From: Rhodeus uyekii | Lineage: Eukaryota; Chordata; Actinopteri; Cypriniformes; Acheilognathidae | Direction: 5' to 3' | DNA length: 64,000 nt | NCBI GenBank assembly: GCA_037043235.1 | Contig: JAWRVZ010000574.1 | Coordinates: 1 to 64,000, forward strand | In this document: one piece after another, positions 10,967-21,611 of the stretch | Layout of the letters: every line of letters begins with the position of its first letter | Position numbering within the stretch: position 1 is the first letter of the stretch | Translations under genes and position numbers: made by a program | The notes under the pieces: generated by a model | The model's input: the letters and a program-made list of their open reading frames with translations, nothing else | What the model was told of the DNA's origin: nothing | The model's database searches: none

Positions 10967-11448
10967 TGCTCTTCAGCTCAAGTTGTGTTTTGAACAGCCA
11001 TCTGGGGATCCTGGTAAATTCCTTATGTCAATCGTGTTTGGAGCAAAGGCGTTTGTTTGGTTCTTTGGGCAGCAGAAAAGAGATAAGTCTCCAGTGTTAC
11101 TGCAGGAGATACTTGATATTTGATGGAGATCTTGGCATGTCAGGCCAGTAAGTTCTTGCGTTTTTCCCAGAGTCAGGTCGAAACAAAGAGAATACGATTT
11201 CCTCTGTATTGCCATCTATCAACGACTGGTAAATTACTTATGTCAATCGTGTTTGGAGCAAAGACGTGTGTTTGGCTCTTTGGACAGCAGGAAAGAGATA
11301 AGTCTCCAGTGTGACTGGAGGAGATACTTGATGTTTGATGGAGAATATGATTTCCTAGGTTTTGCCATCTGTCAAAGACTTTCAAATATTTGTAATGACT
11401 CTTAAGGAATTTTCCAACAGGCATGAGAAACAAAACAACAAAACGTAC

Positions 11449-11520
11449 GCATTGGTGGTATAGTGGTGAGCATAGCTGCCTTCCAAGCAGTTGACCTGGG
11501 TTCGATTCCCAGCCAATGCA
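11449..11520 (+). tRNA. tRNA-Gly-TCC: tRNA-Gly(TCC), consensus copy
   Basis: Identical tRNA to 168, with the same CTTCAACTC trailer and AAGGAATTTTCC leader; the flanks through about 11700 also match 1-424. T4 at 11542-11545. Next tRNA at +769 (n=2). Confidence 0.97.
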
Positions 11521-12217
11521 TGCTCTTCAACTCAAGTTGTGTTTTGAACAGCCATCTGGGGATCCTGGTAAATTCCTTATGTCAATCGTGTTTGGAGCAA
11601 AGACGTGTGTTTGGCTCTTTGGGCAGCAGGAAAGAGATAAGTCTCCAGTGTTACTGCAGGAGATACTTGATATTTGATGGAGATCTTGGCATGTCAGGCC
11701 AGTAAGTTCTTGCGTTTTTCCCAGAGTCAGGTCGAAACAAAGAGAATATGATTTCCTCTGTATTGCCATCTATCAACGACTGGTAAATTACTTATGTCAA
11801 TCGTGTTTGGAGCAAAGACGTGTGTTTGGCTCTTTGGACAGCAGGAAAGAGATAAGTCTCCAGTGTGACTGGAGGAGATACTTGATGTTTGATGGAGATC
11901 TTGGCATGTCAGGCCAGTAAGTTCTTGCGTTTTTCCCAGAGTCAGGTCGAAACAAAGAGAATACGATTTCCTCTGTATTGCCATCTATCAACGACTGGTA
12001 AATTACTTATGTCAATCGTGTTTGGAGCAAAGACGTGTTTTTGGCTCTTTGGACAGCAGGAAAGAGATAAGTCTCCATTGTGACTCTAGGAGATACTTGA
12101 TGTTTGATGGAGAATATGATTTCCTAGGTTTTGCCATCTGTCAAAGACTTTCAAATATTTGTAATGACTCTTAAGGAGTTTCCCAACAGGCATGAGAAAC
12201 AAAAAAACAAAATGTAC

Positions 12218-12289
12218 GCATTGGTGGTATAGTGGTGAGCATAGCTGCCTTCCAAACAGTTGACCTGGGTTCGATTCCCAGCCAATGCA
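12218..12289 (+). tRNA. tRNA-Gly-TCC: tRNA-Gly(TCC) with G39A
   Basis: G39 is A, leaving C31 unpaired at the base of the anticodon loop. Promoter boxes are intact. T4 at 12311-12314. Followed by the ten-monomer run, the longest spacing in the core (2488 bp). Confidence 0.9.
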
Positions 12290-12626
12290 TGCTCTTCAGC
12301 TCAAGTTGTGTTTTGAACAGCCATCTGGGGATCCTGGTAAATTCCTTATGTCAATCGTGTTTGGAGCAAAGGCGTTTGTTTGGTTCTTTGGGCAGCAGAA
12401 AAGAGATAAGTCTCCAGTGTTACTGCAGGAGATACTTGATATTTGATGGAGATCTTGGCATGTCAGGCCAGTAAGTTCTTGCGTTTTTCCCAGAGTCAGG
12501 TCGAAACAAAGAGAATACGATTTCCTCTGTATTGCCATCTATCAACGACTGGTAAATTTCTTATGTCAATCGTGTTTGGAGCAAAGACGTGTGTTTGGCT
12601 CTTTGGACAGCAGGAAAGAGATAAGT

Positions 12627-12643
12627 CTCCAGTGTGACTGGAG
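12627..12643 (+). repeat. Perfect 7-bp inverted repeat, 3-nt loop (representative)
   Basis: CTCCAGT and ACTGGAG flank GTG, a perfect short hairpin present in most monomers. Two variant forms (GTTACTGCAGGAG and GACTCTAGGAG) lose the contiguous pairing but keep AGT/ACT and can re-pair CTCC with a downstream GGAG, leaving a 3-nt bulge. Function unknown. Confidence 0.6.
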
Positions 12644-12685
12644 GAGATACTTGATGTTTGATGGAGATCTTGGCATGTCAGGCCA

Positions 12686-12708
12686 GTAAGTTCTTGCGTT
12701 TTTCCCAG
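12686..12708 (+). other. Splice-site-like 23-bp segment (representative monomer)
   Basis: GTAAGT, a good 5' splice-site core, is followed by a pyrimidine-rich tract ending CCCAG, a good 3' splice-site form. The segment recurs in almost every 215-bp monomer. It is too short to be one vertebrate intron. A donor pairing with the acceptor of the next monomer would define a 238-nt intron. Donor variants seen elsewhere are GTAAGT and GTGAGT, both of the form GTRAGT. No transcript evidence is available here. Confidence 0.4.
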
Positions 12709-12900
12709 AGTCAGGTCGAAACAAAGAGAATACGATTTCCTCTGTATTGCCATCTATCAACGACTGGTAAATTCCTTATGTCAATCGTGTTTGGAGCAAA
12801 GACGTGTGTTTGGCTCTTTGGACAGCAGGAAAGAGATAAGTCTCCAGTGTGACTGGAGGAGATACTTGATTTTTGATGGAGATCTTGTCATGTCAGGCCA
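12709..12900 (+). other. 192-nt open exon-like segment (representative monomer)
   Basis: This is the part of one monomer between the acceptor-like CAG and the next donor-like GTAAGT. It is 192 nt long, with one base of a split codon at its start and two at its end, so copies would join in frame. That frame has no stop in this monomer and encodes a peptide containing LVNSLCQSCLEQRR and RRYLIFDGDL. I do not recognise the peptide. Without removal of the 23 bases, the TAA inside GTAAGT closes the frame. It may simply be a chance open frame in a homogenised repeat. Confidence 0.3.
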
Positions 12901-13087
12901 GTAAGTTCTTGCGTTTTTCCCAGAGTCAGGTCGAAACAAAGAGAATACGATTTCCTCAGTATTGCCATCTATCAACGACTGGTAAATTACTTATGTCAAT
13001 CGTGTTTGGAGCAAAGACATGTGTTTGGCTCTTTGGACAGCAGGAAAGAGATAAGTCTCCAGTGTGACTGGAGGAGATACTTGATGT

Positions 13088-13302
13088 TTGATGGAGATCT
13101 TGGCATGTCAGGCCAGTAAGTTCTTGCGTTTTTCCCAGGGTCAGGTCGAAACAAAGAGAATACGATTTCCTAGGTTTTGCCATCTATCAACGACTGGTAA
13201 ATTACTTATGTCAATCGTGTTTGGAGCAAAGACGTGTGTTTGGCTCTTTGGACAGCAGGAAAGAGATAAGTCTCCAGTGTGACTGGAGGAGATACTTGAT
13301 TT
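13088..13302 (+). repeat. Hybrid monomer carrying CCTAGGTTTTGCC (representative)
   Basis: A 215-bp monomer whose CCTCTGTATTGCC is replaced by CCTAGGTTTTGCC, the form otherwise found in tRNA-unit leaders. Others start near 14163, 31247, 35616, 38880, 50801, 53359, 55003, 56245, 56460 and 57489. They look like products of conversion or crossing-over between tRNA units and plain monomers. Confidence 0.8.
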
Positions 13303-14705
13303 TTGATGGAGATCTTGTCATGTCAGGCCAGTAAGTTCTTGCGTTTTTCCCAGAGTCAGGTCGAAACAAAGAGAATACGATTTCCTCTGTATTGCCATCT
13401 ATCAACGACTGGTAAATTCCTTATGTCAATCGTGTTTGGAGCAAAGACGTGTGTTTGGCTCTTTGGACAGCAGGAAAGAGATAAGTCTCCAGTGTGACTG
13501 GAGTAGATACTTGATTTTTGATGGAGATCTTGTCATGTCAGGCCAGTAAGTTCTTGCGTTTTTCCCAGAGTCAGGTCGAAACAAAGAGAATACGATTTCC
13601 TCTGTATTGCCATCTATCAACGACTGGTAAATTCCTTATGTCAATCGTGTTTGGAGCAAAGACGTGTGTTTGGCTCTTTGGACAGCAGGAAAGAGATAAG
13701 TCTCCAGTGTGACTGGAGGAGATACTTGATTTTTGATGGAGATCTTGTCATGTCAGGCCAGTAAGTTCTTGCGTTTTTCCCAGAGTCAGGTCGAAACAAA
13801 GAGAATACGATTTCCTCTGTATTGCCATCTATCAACGACTGGTAAATTCCTTATGTCAATCGTGTTTGGAGCAAAGACGTGTGTTTGGCTCTTTGGACAG
13901 CAGGAAAGAGATAAGTCTCCAGTGTGACTGGAGGAGATACTTGATTTTTGATGGAGATCTTGTCATGTCAGGCCAGTAAGTTCTTGCGTTTTTCCCAGAG
14001 TCAGGTCGAAACAAAGAGAATACGATTTCCTCAGTATTGCCATCTATCAACGACTGGTAAATTACTTATGTCAATCGTGTTTGGAGCAAAGACGTGTGTT
14101 TGGCTCTTTGGACAGCAGGAAAGAGATAAGTCTCCAGTGTGACTGGAGGAGATACTTGATGTTTGATGGAGATCTTGGCATGTCAGGCCAGTAAGTTCTT
14201 GCGTTTTTCCCAGGGTCAGGTCGAAACAAAGAGAATACGATTTCCTAGGTTTTGCCATCTATCAACGACTGGTAAATTACTTATGTCAATCGTGTTTGGA
14301 GCAAAGACGTGTGTTTGGCTCTTTGGACAGCAGGAAAGAGATAAGTCTCCAGTGTGACTGGAGGAGATACTTGATTTTTGATGGAGATCTTGTCATTTCA
14401 GGCCAGTAAGTTCTTGCGTTTTTCCCAGAGTCAGGTCGAAACAAAGAGAATACGATTTCCTCTGTATTGCCATCTATCAACGACTGGTAAATTCCTTATG
14501 TCAATCGTGTTTGGAGCAAAGACGTGTGTTTGGCTCTTTGGACAGCAGGAAAGAGATAAGTCTCCAGTGTGACTCTAGGAGATACTTGATGTTTGATGGA
14601 GAATATGATTTCCTAGGTTTTGCCATCTGTCAAAGACTTTCAAATATTTGTAATGACTCTTAAGGAATTTTCCAACATGCATGAGAAACAAAAAACACAA
14701 CGTAC

Positions 14706-14777
14706 GCATTGGTGGTATAGTGGTGAGCATAGCTGCCTTCCAAGCAGTTGACCTGGGTTCGATTCCCAGCCAATACA
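14706..14777 (+). tRNA. tRNA-Gly-TCC: tRNA-Gly(TCC) with G71A
   Basis: The 3' end reads AATACA: G71 is A, opposite C2 in the acceptor stem. Otherwise consensus, with a CTTCAACTC trailer. T4 at 14799-14802. Next unit at +769. Confidence 0.9.
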
Positions 14778-15474
14778 TGCTCTTCAACTCAAGTTGTGTT
14801 TTGAACAGCCATCTGGGGATCCTGGTAAATTCCTTATGTCAATCGTGTTTGGAGCAAAGACGTGTGTTTGGCTCTTTGGGCAGCAGGAAAGAGATAAGTC
14901 TCCAGTGTTACTGCAGGAGATACTTGATATTTGATGGAGATCTTGGCATGTCAGGCCAGTAAGTTCTTGCGTTTTTCCCAGAGTCAGGTCGAAACAAAGA
15001 GAATATGATTTCCTCTGTATTGCCATCTATCAACGACTGGTAAATTACTTATGTCAATCGTGTTTGGAGCAAAGACGTGTGTTTGGCTCTTTGGACAGCA
15101 GGAAAGAGATAAGTCTCCAGTGTGACTGGAGGAGATACTTGATGTTTGATGGAGATCTTGGCATGTCAGGCCAGTAAGTTCTTGCGTTTTTCCCAGAGTC
15201 AGGTCGAAACAAAGAGAATACGATTTCCTCTGTATTGCCATCTATCAACGACTGGTAAATTACTTATGTCAATCGTGTTTGGAGCAAAGGCGTTTGTTTG
15301 GTTCTTTGGGCAGCAGGAAAGAGATAAGTCTCCATTGTGACTCTAGGAGATACTTGATGTTTGATGGAGAATATGATTTCCTAGGTTTTGCCATCTGTCA
15401 AAGACTTTCAAATATTTGTAATGACTCTTAAGGAGTTTCCCAACAGGCATGAGAAACAAAAAAACAAAATGTAC

Positions 15475-15536
15475 GCATTTGGTGGTATAGTGGTGAGCAT
15501 AGCTGCCTTCCAAGCAGTTGACCTGGGTTCGATGCA
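15475..15536 (+). pseudogene. Truncated tRNA-Gly(TCC)
   Basis: Eleven bases are missing between GGTTCGAT and GCATGC, removing the 3' T-stem strand and most of the 3' acceptor strand. The deletion ends share AT. The B box is lost after GGTTCGAT. It also has an extra T in the 5' acceptor strand (GCATTTGG), as in 16763. The trailer T4 remains at 15558-15561. It cannot fold as a tRNA. Confidence 0.95.
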
Positions 15537-15740
15537 TGCTCTTCAGCTCAAGTTGTGTTTTGAACAGCCATCTGGGCATCCTGGTAAATTCCTTATGTCA
15601 ATCGTGTTTGGAGCAAAGGCGTTTGTTTGGTTCTTTGGGCAGCAGGAAAGAGATAAGTCTCCAGTGTTACTGCAGGAGATACTTGATATTTGATGGAGAT
15701 CTTGGCATGTCAGGCCAGTAAGTTCTTGCGTTTTTCCCAG

Positions 15741-15744
15741 AGTC
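15741..15744 (+). repeat. 27-bp deletion junction defining the 188-bp monomer
   Basis: AGTC is joined directly to CTCTGTATTGCC; 27 bases present in other monomers are missing, with a TC microhomology at the ends. The same junction recurs near 17813, 21076, 21818, 31113, 35482, 38746, 41241, 43398, 48200, 49710, 50452, 52268, 53010, 54868, 56112 and 57354. It therefore arose once and spread by duplication. Confidence 0.9.
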
Positions 15745-16208
15745 CTCTGTATTGCCATCTATCAACGACTGGTAAATTACTTATGTCAATCGTGTTTGGA
15801 GCAAAGACGTGTGTTTGGCTCTTTGGACAGCAGGAAAGAGATAAGTCTCCAGTGTGACTGGAGGAGATACTTGATGTTTGATGGAGATCTTGGCATGTCA
15901 GGCCAGTAAGTTCTTGCGTTTTTCCCAGAGTCAGGTCGAAACAAAGAGAATACGATTTCCTCTGTATTGCCATCTATCAACGACTGGTAAATTACTTATG
16001 TCAATCGTGTTTGGAGCAAAGACGTGTGTTTGGCTCTTTGGACAGCAAGAAAAAGAGATAAGTCTCCAGTGTGACTCTAGGAGATACTTGATGTTTGATG
16101 GAGAATATGATTTCCTAGGTTTTGCCATCTGTCAAAGACTTTCAAATATTTGTAATGACTCTTAAGGAGTTTTCCAACAGGCATGAGAAACAAAACAACA
16201 AAACATAC

Positions 16209-16280
16209 GCATTGGTGGTATAGTGGTGAGCATAGCTGCCTTCCAAGCAGTTGACCTGGTTTCGATTCCCAGCCAATGCA
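16209..16280 (+). tRNA. tRNA-Gly-TCC: tRNA-Gly(TCC), G53T family
   Basis: Same T-stem lesion and leader as 10895. The downstream part differs: the following segment has CGTGTGTTTGGCTCTTTGG rather than the TTTGGTTCTTTGG usual for this family, so it is a recombinant flank. T4 at 16302-16305. Next at +554. Confidence 0.88.
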
Positions 16281-16762
16281 TGCTCTTCAGCTCAAGTTGT
16301 GTTTTGAACAGCCATCTGGGGATCCTGGTAAATTACTTATGTCAATCGTGTTTGGAGCAAAGACGTGTGTTTGGCTCTTTGGACAGCAGGAAAGAGATAA
16401 GTCTCCAGTGTGACTGGAGGAGATACTTGATGTTTGATGGAGATCTTGGCATGTCAGGTCAGTAAGTTCTTGCGTTTTTCCCAGAGTCAGGTCGAAACAA
16501 AGAGAATACGATTTCCTCTGTATTGCCATCTATCAACGACTGGTAAATTACTTATGTCAATCGTGTTTGGAGCAAAGACGTGTGTTTGGCTCTTTGGACA
16601 GCAGGAAAGAGATAAGTCTCCATTGTGACTCTAGGAGATACTTGATGTTTGATGGAGAATATGATTTCCTAGGTTTTGCCATCTGTCAAAGACTTTCAAA
16701 TATTTGTAATGACTCTTAAGGAGTTTCCCAACAGGCATGAGAAACAAAAAAACAAAATGTAC

Positions 16763-16835
16763 GCATTTGGTGGTATAGTGGTGAGCATAGCTGCCTTCCA
16801 AGCAGTTGACCTGGGTTCGATTCCCAGCCAATGCA
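16763..16835 (+). tRNA. tRNA-Gly-TCC: tRNA-Gly(TCC) with inserted T in acceptor stem
   Basis: The 5' acceptor strand is GCATTTGG, one T more than normal, making the gene 73 bases and forcing a bulge. The rest is consensus. Shares the insertion and TTTCCCAACAGG leader with the truncated copy at 15475. T4 at 16857-16860. Confidence 0.88.
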
Positions 16836-17532
16836 TGCTCTTCAGCTCAAGTTGTGTTTTGAACAACCATCTGGGGATCCTGGTAAATTCCTTATGTCAA
16901 TCGTGTTTGGAGCAAAGGCGTTTGTTTGGTTCTTTGGGCAGCAGAAAAGAGATAAGTCTCCAGTGTTACTGCAGGAGATACTTGATATTTGATGGAGATC
17001 TTGGCATGTCAGGCCAGTAAGTTCTTGCGTTTTTCCCAGAGTCAGGTCGAAACAAAGAGAATACGATTTCCTCTGTATTGCCATCTATCAACGACTGGTA
17101 AATTACTTATGTCAATCGTGTTTGGAGCAAAGACGTGTGTTTGGCTCTTTGGACAGCAGGAAAGAGATAAGTCTCCAGTGTGACTGGAGGAGATACTTGA
17201 TGTTTGATGGAGATCTTGGCATGTCAGGCCAGTAAGTTCTTGCGTTTTTCCCAGAGTCAGGTCGAAACAAAGAGAATACGATTTCCTCTGTATTGCCATC
17301 TATCAACGACTGGTAAATTACTTATGTCAATCGTGTTTGGAGCAAAGACGTGTGTTTGGCTCTTTGGACAGCAGGAAAGAGATAAGTCTCCAGTGTGACT
17401 CTAGGAGATACTTGATGTTTGATGGAGAATATGATTTCCTAGGTTTTGCCATCTGTCAAAGACTTTCAAATATTTGTAATGACTCTTAAGGAGTTTTCCA
17501 ACAGGCATGAGAAACAAAACAACAAAACGTAC

Positions 17533-17604
17533 GCATTGGTGGTATAGTGGTGAGCATAGCTGCCTTCCAAGCAGTTGACCTGGGTTCGATTCCCAGCCAA
17601 TGCA
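17533..17604 (+). tRNA. tRNA-Gly-TCC: tRNA-Gly(TCC), consensus copy
   Basis: Consensus tRNA. The trailer carries GGGCATCC instead of GGGGATCC, as do 15475, 20798 and 21540, marking a subfamily followed by one 188-bp monomer. T4 at 17626-17629. Next at +742 (n=2, -27). Confidence 0.97.
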
Positions 17605-18274
17605 TGCTCTTCAGCTCAAGTTGTGTTTTGAACAGCCATCTGGGCATCCTGGTAAATTCCTTATTTCAATCGTGTTTGGAGCAAAGGCGTTTGTTTGGTT
17701 CTTTGGGCAGCAGGAAAGAGATAAGTCTCCAGTGTTACTGCAGGAGATACTTGATATTTGATGGAGATCTTGGCATGTCAGGCCAGTAAGTTCTTGCGTT
17801 TTTCCCAGAGTCCTCTGTATTGCCATCTATCAACGACTGGTAAATTACTTATGTCAATCGTGTTTGGAGCAAAGACGTGTGTTTGGCTCTTTGGACAGCA
17901 GGAAAGAGATAAGTCTCCAGTGTGACTGGAGGAGATACTTGATGTTTGATGGAGATCTTGGCATGTCAGGCCAGTAAGTTCTTGCGTTTTTCCCAGAGTC
18001 AGGTCGAAACAAAGAGAATACGATTTCCTCTGTATTGCCATCTATCAACGACTGGTAAATTACTTATGTCAATCGTGTTTGGAGCAAAGACGTGTGTTTG
18101 GCTCTTTGGACAGCAGGAAAGAGATAAGTCTCCAGTGTGACTCTAGGAGATACTTGATGTTTGATGGAGAATATGATTTCCTAGGTTTTGCCATCTGTCA
18201 AAGACTTTCAAATATTTGTAATGACTCTTAAGGAGTTTTCCAACAGGCATGAGAAACAAAACAACAAAACATAC

Positions 18275-18346
18275 GCATTGGTGGTATAGTGGTGAGCATA
18301 GCTGCCTTCCAAGCAGTTGACCTGGTTTCGATTCCCAGCCAATGCA
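18275..18346 (+). tRNA. tRNA-Gly-TCC: tRNA-Gly(TCC), G53T family
   Basis: T-stem 53:61 pair lost. T4 at 18368-18371. The following monomer has CTTGCTTTTTTCCC near 18537, a longer T run. Next at +555. Confidence 0.88.
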
Positions 18347-18829
18347 TGCTCTTCAGCTCAAGTTGTGTTTTGAACAGCCATCTGGGGATCCTGGTAAATT
18401 CCTTATGTCAATCGTGTTTGGAGCAAAGGCGTTTGTTTGGTTCTTTGGGCAGCAGAAAAGAGATAAGTCTCCAGTGTTACTGCAGGAGATACTTGATATT
18501 TGATGGAGATCTTGGCATGTCAGGCCAGTAAGTTCTTGCTTTTTTCCCAGAGTCAGGTCGAAACAAAGAGAATACGATTTCCTCTGTATTGCCATCTATC
18601 AACGACTGGTAAATTACTTATGTCAATCGTGTTTGGAGCAAAGACGTGTGTTTGGCTCTTTGGACAGCAGGAAAGAGATAAGTCTCCAGTGTGACTCTAG
18701 GAGATACTTGATGTTTGATGGAGAATATGATTTCCTAGGTTTTGCCATCTGTCAAAGACTTTCAAATATTTGTAATGACTCTTAAGGAGTTTTTCCAACA
18801 GGCATGAGAAACAAAAAAACAAAATGTAC

Positions 18830-18901
18830 GCATTGGTGGTATAGTGGTGAGCATAGCTGCCTTCCAAGCAGTTGACCTGGGTTCGATTCCCAGCCAATGC
18901 A
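18830..18901 (+). tRNA. tRNA-Gly-TCC: tRNA-Gly(TCC), consensus copy
   Basis: Consensus tRNA. The leader has GGAGTTTTTCC (one extra T), shared with 27542, 41705 and 43862. T4 at 18923-18926. Next at +1199 (n=4). Confidence 0.97.
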
Positions 18902-20028
18902 TGCTCTTCAGCTCAAGTTGTGTTTTGAACAGCCATCTGGGGATCCTGGTAAATTCCTTATGTCAATCGTGTTTGGAGCAAAGGCGTTTGTTTGGTTCTT
19001 TGGGCAGCAGAAAAGAGATAAGTCTCCAGTGTTCCTGCAGGAGATACTTGATATTTGATGGAGATCTTGGCATGTCAGGCCAGTAAGTTCTTGCGTTTTT
19101 CCCAGAGTCAGGTCGAAACAAAGAGAATACGATTTCCTCTGTATTGCCATCTATCAACGACTGGTAAATTACTTATGTCAATCGTGTTTGGAGCAAAGAC
19201 GTGTGTTTGGCTCTTTGGACAGCAGGAAAGAGATAAGTCTCCAGTGTGACTGGAGGAGATACTTGATGTTTGATGGAGATCTTGGCATGTCAGGCCAGTA
19301 AGTTCTTGCGTTTTTCCCAGAGTCAGGTCGAAACAAAGAGAATACGATTTCCTCTGTATTGCCATCTATCAACGACTGGTAAATTCCTTATGTCAATCGT
19401 GTTTGGAGCAAAGACGTGTGTTTGGCTCTTTGGACAGCAGGAAAGAGATAAGTCTCCAGTGTGACTGGAGGAGATACTTGATTTTTGATGGAGATCTTGT
19501 CATGTCAGGCCAGTAAGTTCTTGCGTTTTTCCCAGAGTCAGGTCGAAACAAAGAGAATACGATTTCCTCTGTATTGCCATCTATCAACGACTGGTAAATT
19601 ACTTATGTCAATCGTGTTTGGAGCAAAGACGTGTGTTTGGCTCTTTGGACAGCAGGAAAGAGATAAGTCTCCAGTGTGACTGGAGGAGATACTTGATGTT
19701 TGATGGAGATCTTGGCATGTCAGGCCAGTAAGTTCTTGCGTTTTTCCCAGAGTCAGGTCGAAACAAAGAGAATACGATTTCCTCTGTATTGCCATCTATC
19801 AACGACTGGTAAATTACTTATGTCAATCGTGTTTGGAGCAAAGACGTGTGTTTGGCTCTTTGGACAGCAGGAAAGAGATAAGTCTCCAGTGTGACTCTAG
19901 GAGATACTTGATGTTTGATGGAGAATATGATTTCCTAGGTTTTGCCATCTGTCAAAGACTTTCAAATATTTGTAATGACTCTTAAGGAGTTTTCCAACAG
20001 GCATGCGAAACAAAACAACAAAACATAC

Positions 20029-20100
20029 GCATTGGTGGTATAGTGGTGAGCATAGCTGCCTTCCAAGCAGTTGACCTGGTTTCGATTCCCAGCCAATGCA
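20029..20100 (+). tRNA. tRNA-Gly-TCC: tRNA-Gly(TCC), G53T family
   Basis: T-stem lesion as 10895; the leader carries GGCATGCGAAAC instead of GGCATGAGAAAC. T4 at 20122-20125. Next at +769. Confidence 0.88.
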
Positions 20101-20797
20101 TGCTCTTCAGCTCAAGTTGTGTTTTGAACAGCCATCTGGGGATCCTGGTAAATTCCTTATGTCAATCGTGTTTGGAGCAAAGGCGTTTGTTTGGTTCTTT
20201 GGGCAGCAGAAAAGAGATAAGTCTCCAGTGTTACTGCAGGAGATACTTGATATTTGATGGAGATCTTGGCATGTCAGGCCAGTAAGTTCTTGCGTTTTTC
20301 CCAGAGTCAGGTCGAAACAAAGAGAATACGATTTCCTCTGTATTGCCATCTATCAACGACTGGTAAATTACTTATGTCAATCGTGTTTGGAGCAAAGACG
20401 TGTGTTTGGCTCTTTGGACAGCAGGAAAGAGATAAGTCTCCAGTGTGACTGGAGGAGATACTTGATGTTTGATGGAGATCTTGGCATGTCAGGCCAGTAA
20501 GTTCTTGCGTTTTTCCCAGAGTCAGGTCGAAACAAAGAGAATACGATTTCCTCTGTATTGCCATCTATCAACGACTGGTAAATTACTTATGTCAATCGTG
20601 TTTGGAGCAAAGACGTGTGTTTGGCTCTTTGGACAGCAGGAAAGAGATAAGTCTCCAGTGTGACTCTAGGAGATACTTGATGTTTGATGGAGAATATGAT
20701 TTCCTAGGTTTTGCCATCTGTCAAAGACTTTCAAATATTTGTAATGACTCTTAAGGAGTTTTCCAACAGGCATGAGAAACAAAACAACAAAACGTAC

Positions 20798-20869
20798 GCA
20801 TTGGTGGTATAGTGGTGAGCATAGCTGCCTTCCAAGCAGTTGACCTGGGTTCGATTCCCAGCCAATGCA
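20798..20869 (+). tRNA. tRNA-Gly-TCC: tRNA-Gly(TCC), consensus copy
   Basis: Consensus tRNA with GGGCATCC trailer. T4 at 20891-20894. This unit and the next (21540) are a 742-bp tandem duplication. Confidence 0.97.
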
Positions 20870-21539
20870 TGCTCTTCAGCTCAAGTTGTGTTTTGAACAG
20901 CCATCTGGGCATCCTGGTAAATTCCTTATGTCAATCGTGTTTGGAGCAAAGGCGTTTGTTTGGTTCTTTGGGCAGCAGGAAAGAGATAAGTCTCCAGTGT
21001 TACTGCAGGAGATACTTGATATTTGATGGAGATCTTGGCATGTCAGGCCAGTAAGTTCTTGCGTTTTTCCCAGAGTCCTCTGTATTGCCATCTATCAACG
21101 ACTGGTAAATTACTTATGTCAATCGTGTTTGGAGCAAAGACGTGTGTTTGGCTCTTTGGACAGCAGGAAAGAGATAAGTCTCCAGTGTGACTGGAGGAGA
21201 TACTTGATGTTTGATGGAGATCTTGGCATGTCAGGCCAGTAAGTTCTTGCGTTTTTCCCAGAGTCAGGTCGAAACAAAGAGAATACGATTTCCTCTGTAT
21301 TGCCATCTATCAACGACTGGTAAATTACTTATGTCAATCGTGTTTGGAGCAAAGACGTGTGTTTGGCTCTTTAGACAGCAGGAAAGAGATAAGTCTCCAG
21401 TGTGACTCTAGGAGATACTTGATGTTTGATGGAGAATATGATTTCCTAGGTTTTGCCATCTGTCAAAGACTTTCAAATATTTGTAATGACTCTTAAGGAG
21501 TTTTCCAACAGGCATGAGAAACAAAACAACAAAACGTAC

Positions 21540-21611
21540 GCATTGGTGGTATAGTGGTGAGCATAGCTGCCTTCCAAGCAGTTGACCTGGGTTCGATTCC
21601 CAGCCAATGCA
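21540..21611 (+). tRNA. tRNA-Gly-TCC: tRNA-Gly(TCC), consensus copy
   Basis: Duplicate of the 20798 unit, 742 bp on, with the same GGGCATCC trailer and 188-bp monomer. T4 at 21633-21636. Confidence 0.97.

Larger units (their letters stand above)
12443..14592 (+). repeat. Ten consecutive 215-bp monomers
   Basis: This is the longest perfectly periodic run, with exact 215-bp steps from 12443 to 14592. The series 13088-14162 is followed by a near-copy starting at 14163 (five-monomer step, 1075 bp), each beginning with a CCTAGGTTTTGCC hybrid monomer. Several monomers share CTTGTCATG instead of CTTGGCATG. It separates tRNAs 12218 and 14706. Confidence 0.95.

Noticed and set aside
12686..12708. The 23-bp GTAAGT...CAG as a complete mini-intron
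   Set aside because: Far below the minimum intron size in vertebrates and without room for a branch point; only splicing between neighbouring monomers is plausible there.
12714..12730. Decayed B box (AGGTCGAAAC) making the monomer a tRNA relic
   Set aside because: One base short of the B-box core, with no A box at a suitable distance (TGGCATGTCAGG fails the consensus) and no cloverleaf pairing.
12658..12852. Recurrent 64-codon + strand and 64/85-codon - strand frames in every monomer
   Set aside because: Several overlapping frames are open on both strands, none has a recognisable domain, and single substitutions in some units close them. This is expected of a stop-poor homogenised repeat.
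12658..12872. 5S rRNA or snRNA origin of the monomer
   Set aside because: I could not find the internal control motifs of 5S, nor U1/U2/U6-like sequence, in the monomer on either strand.
12443..14592. CRISPR-like array
   Set aside because: Units are 215 bp and directly abutting, without short repeats separated by unique spacers, and the context is eukaryotic.
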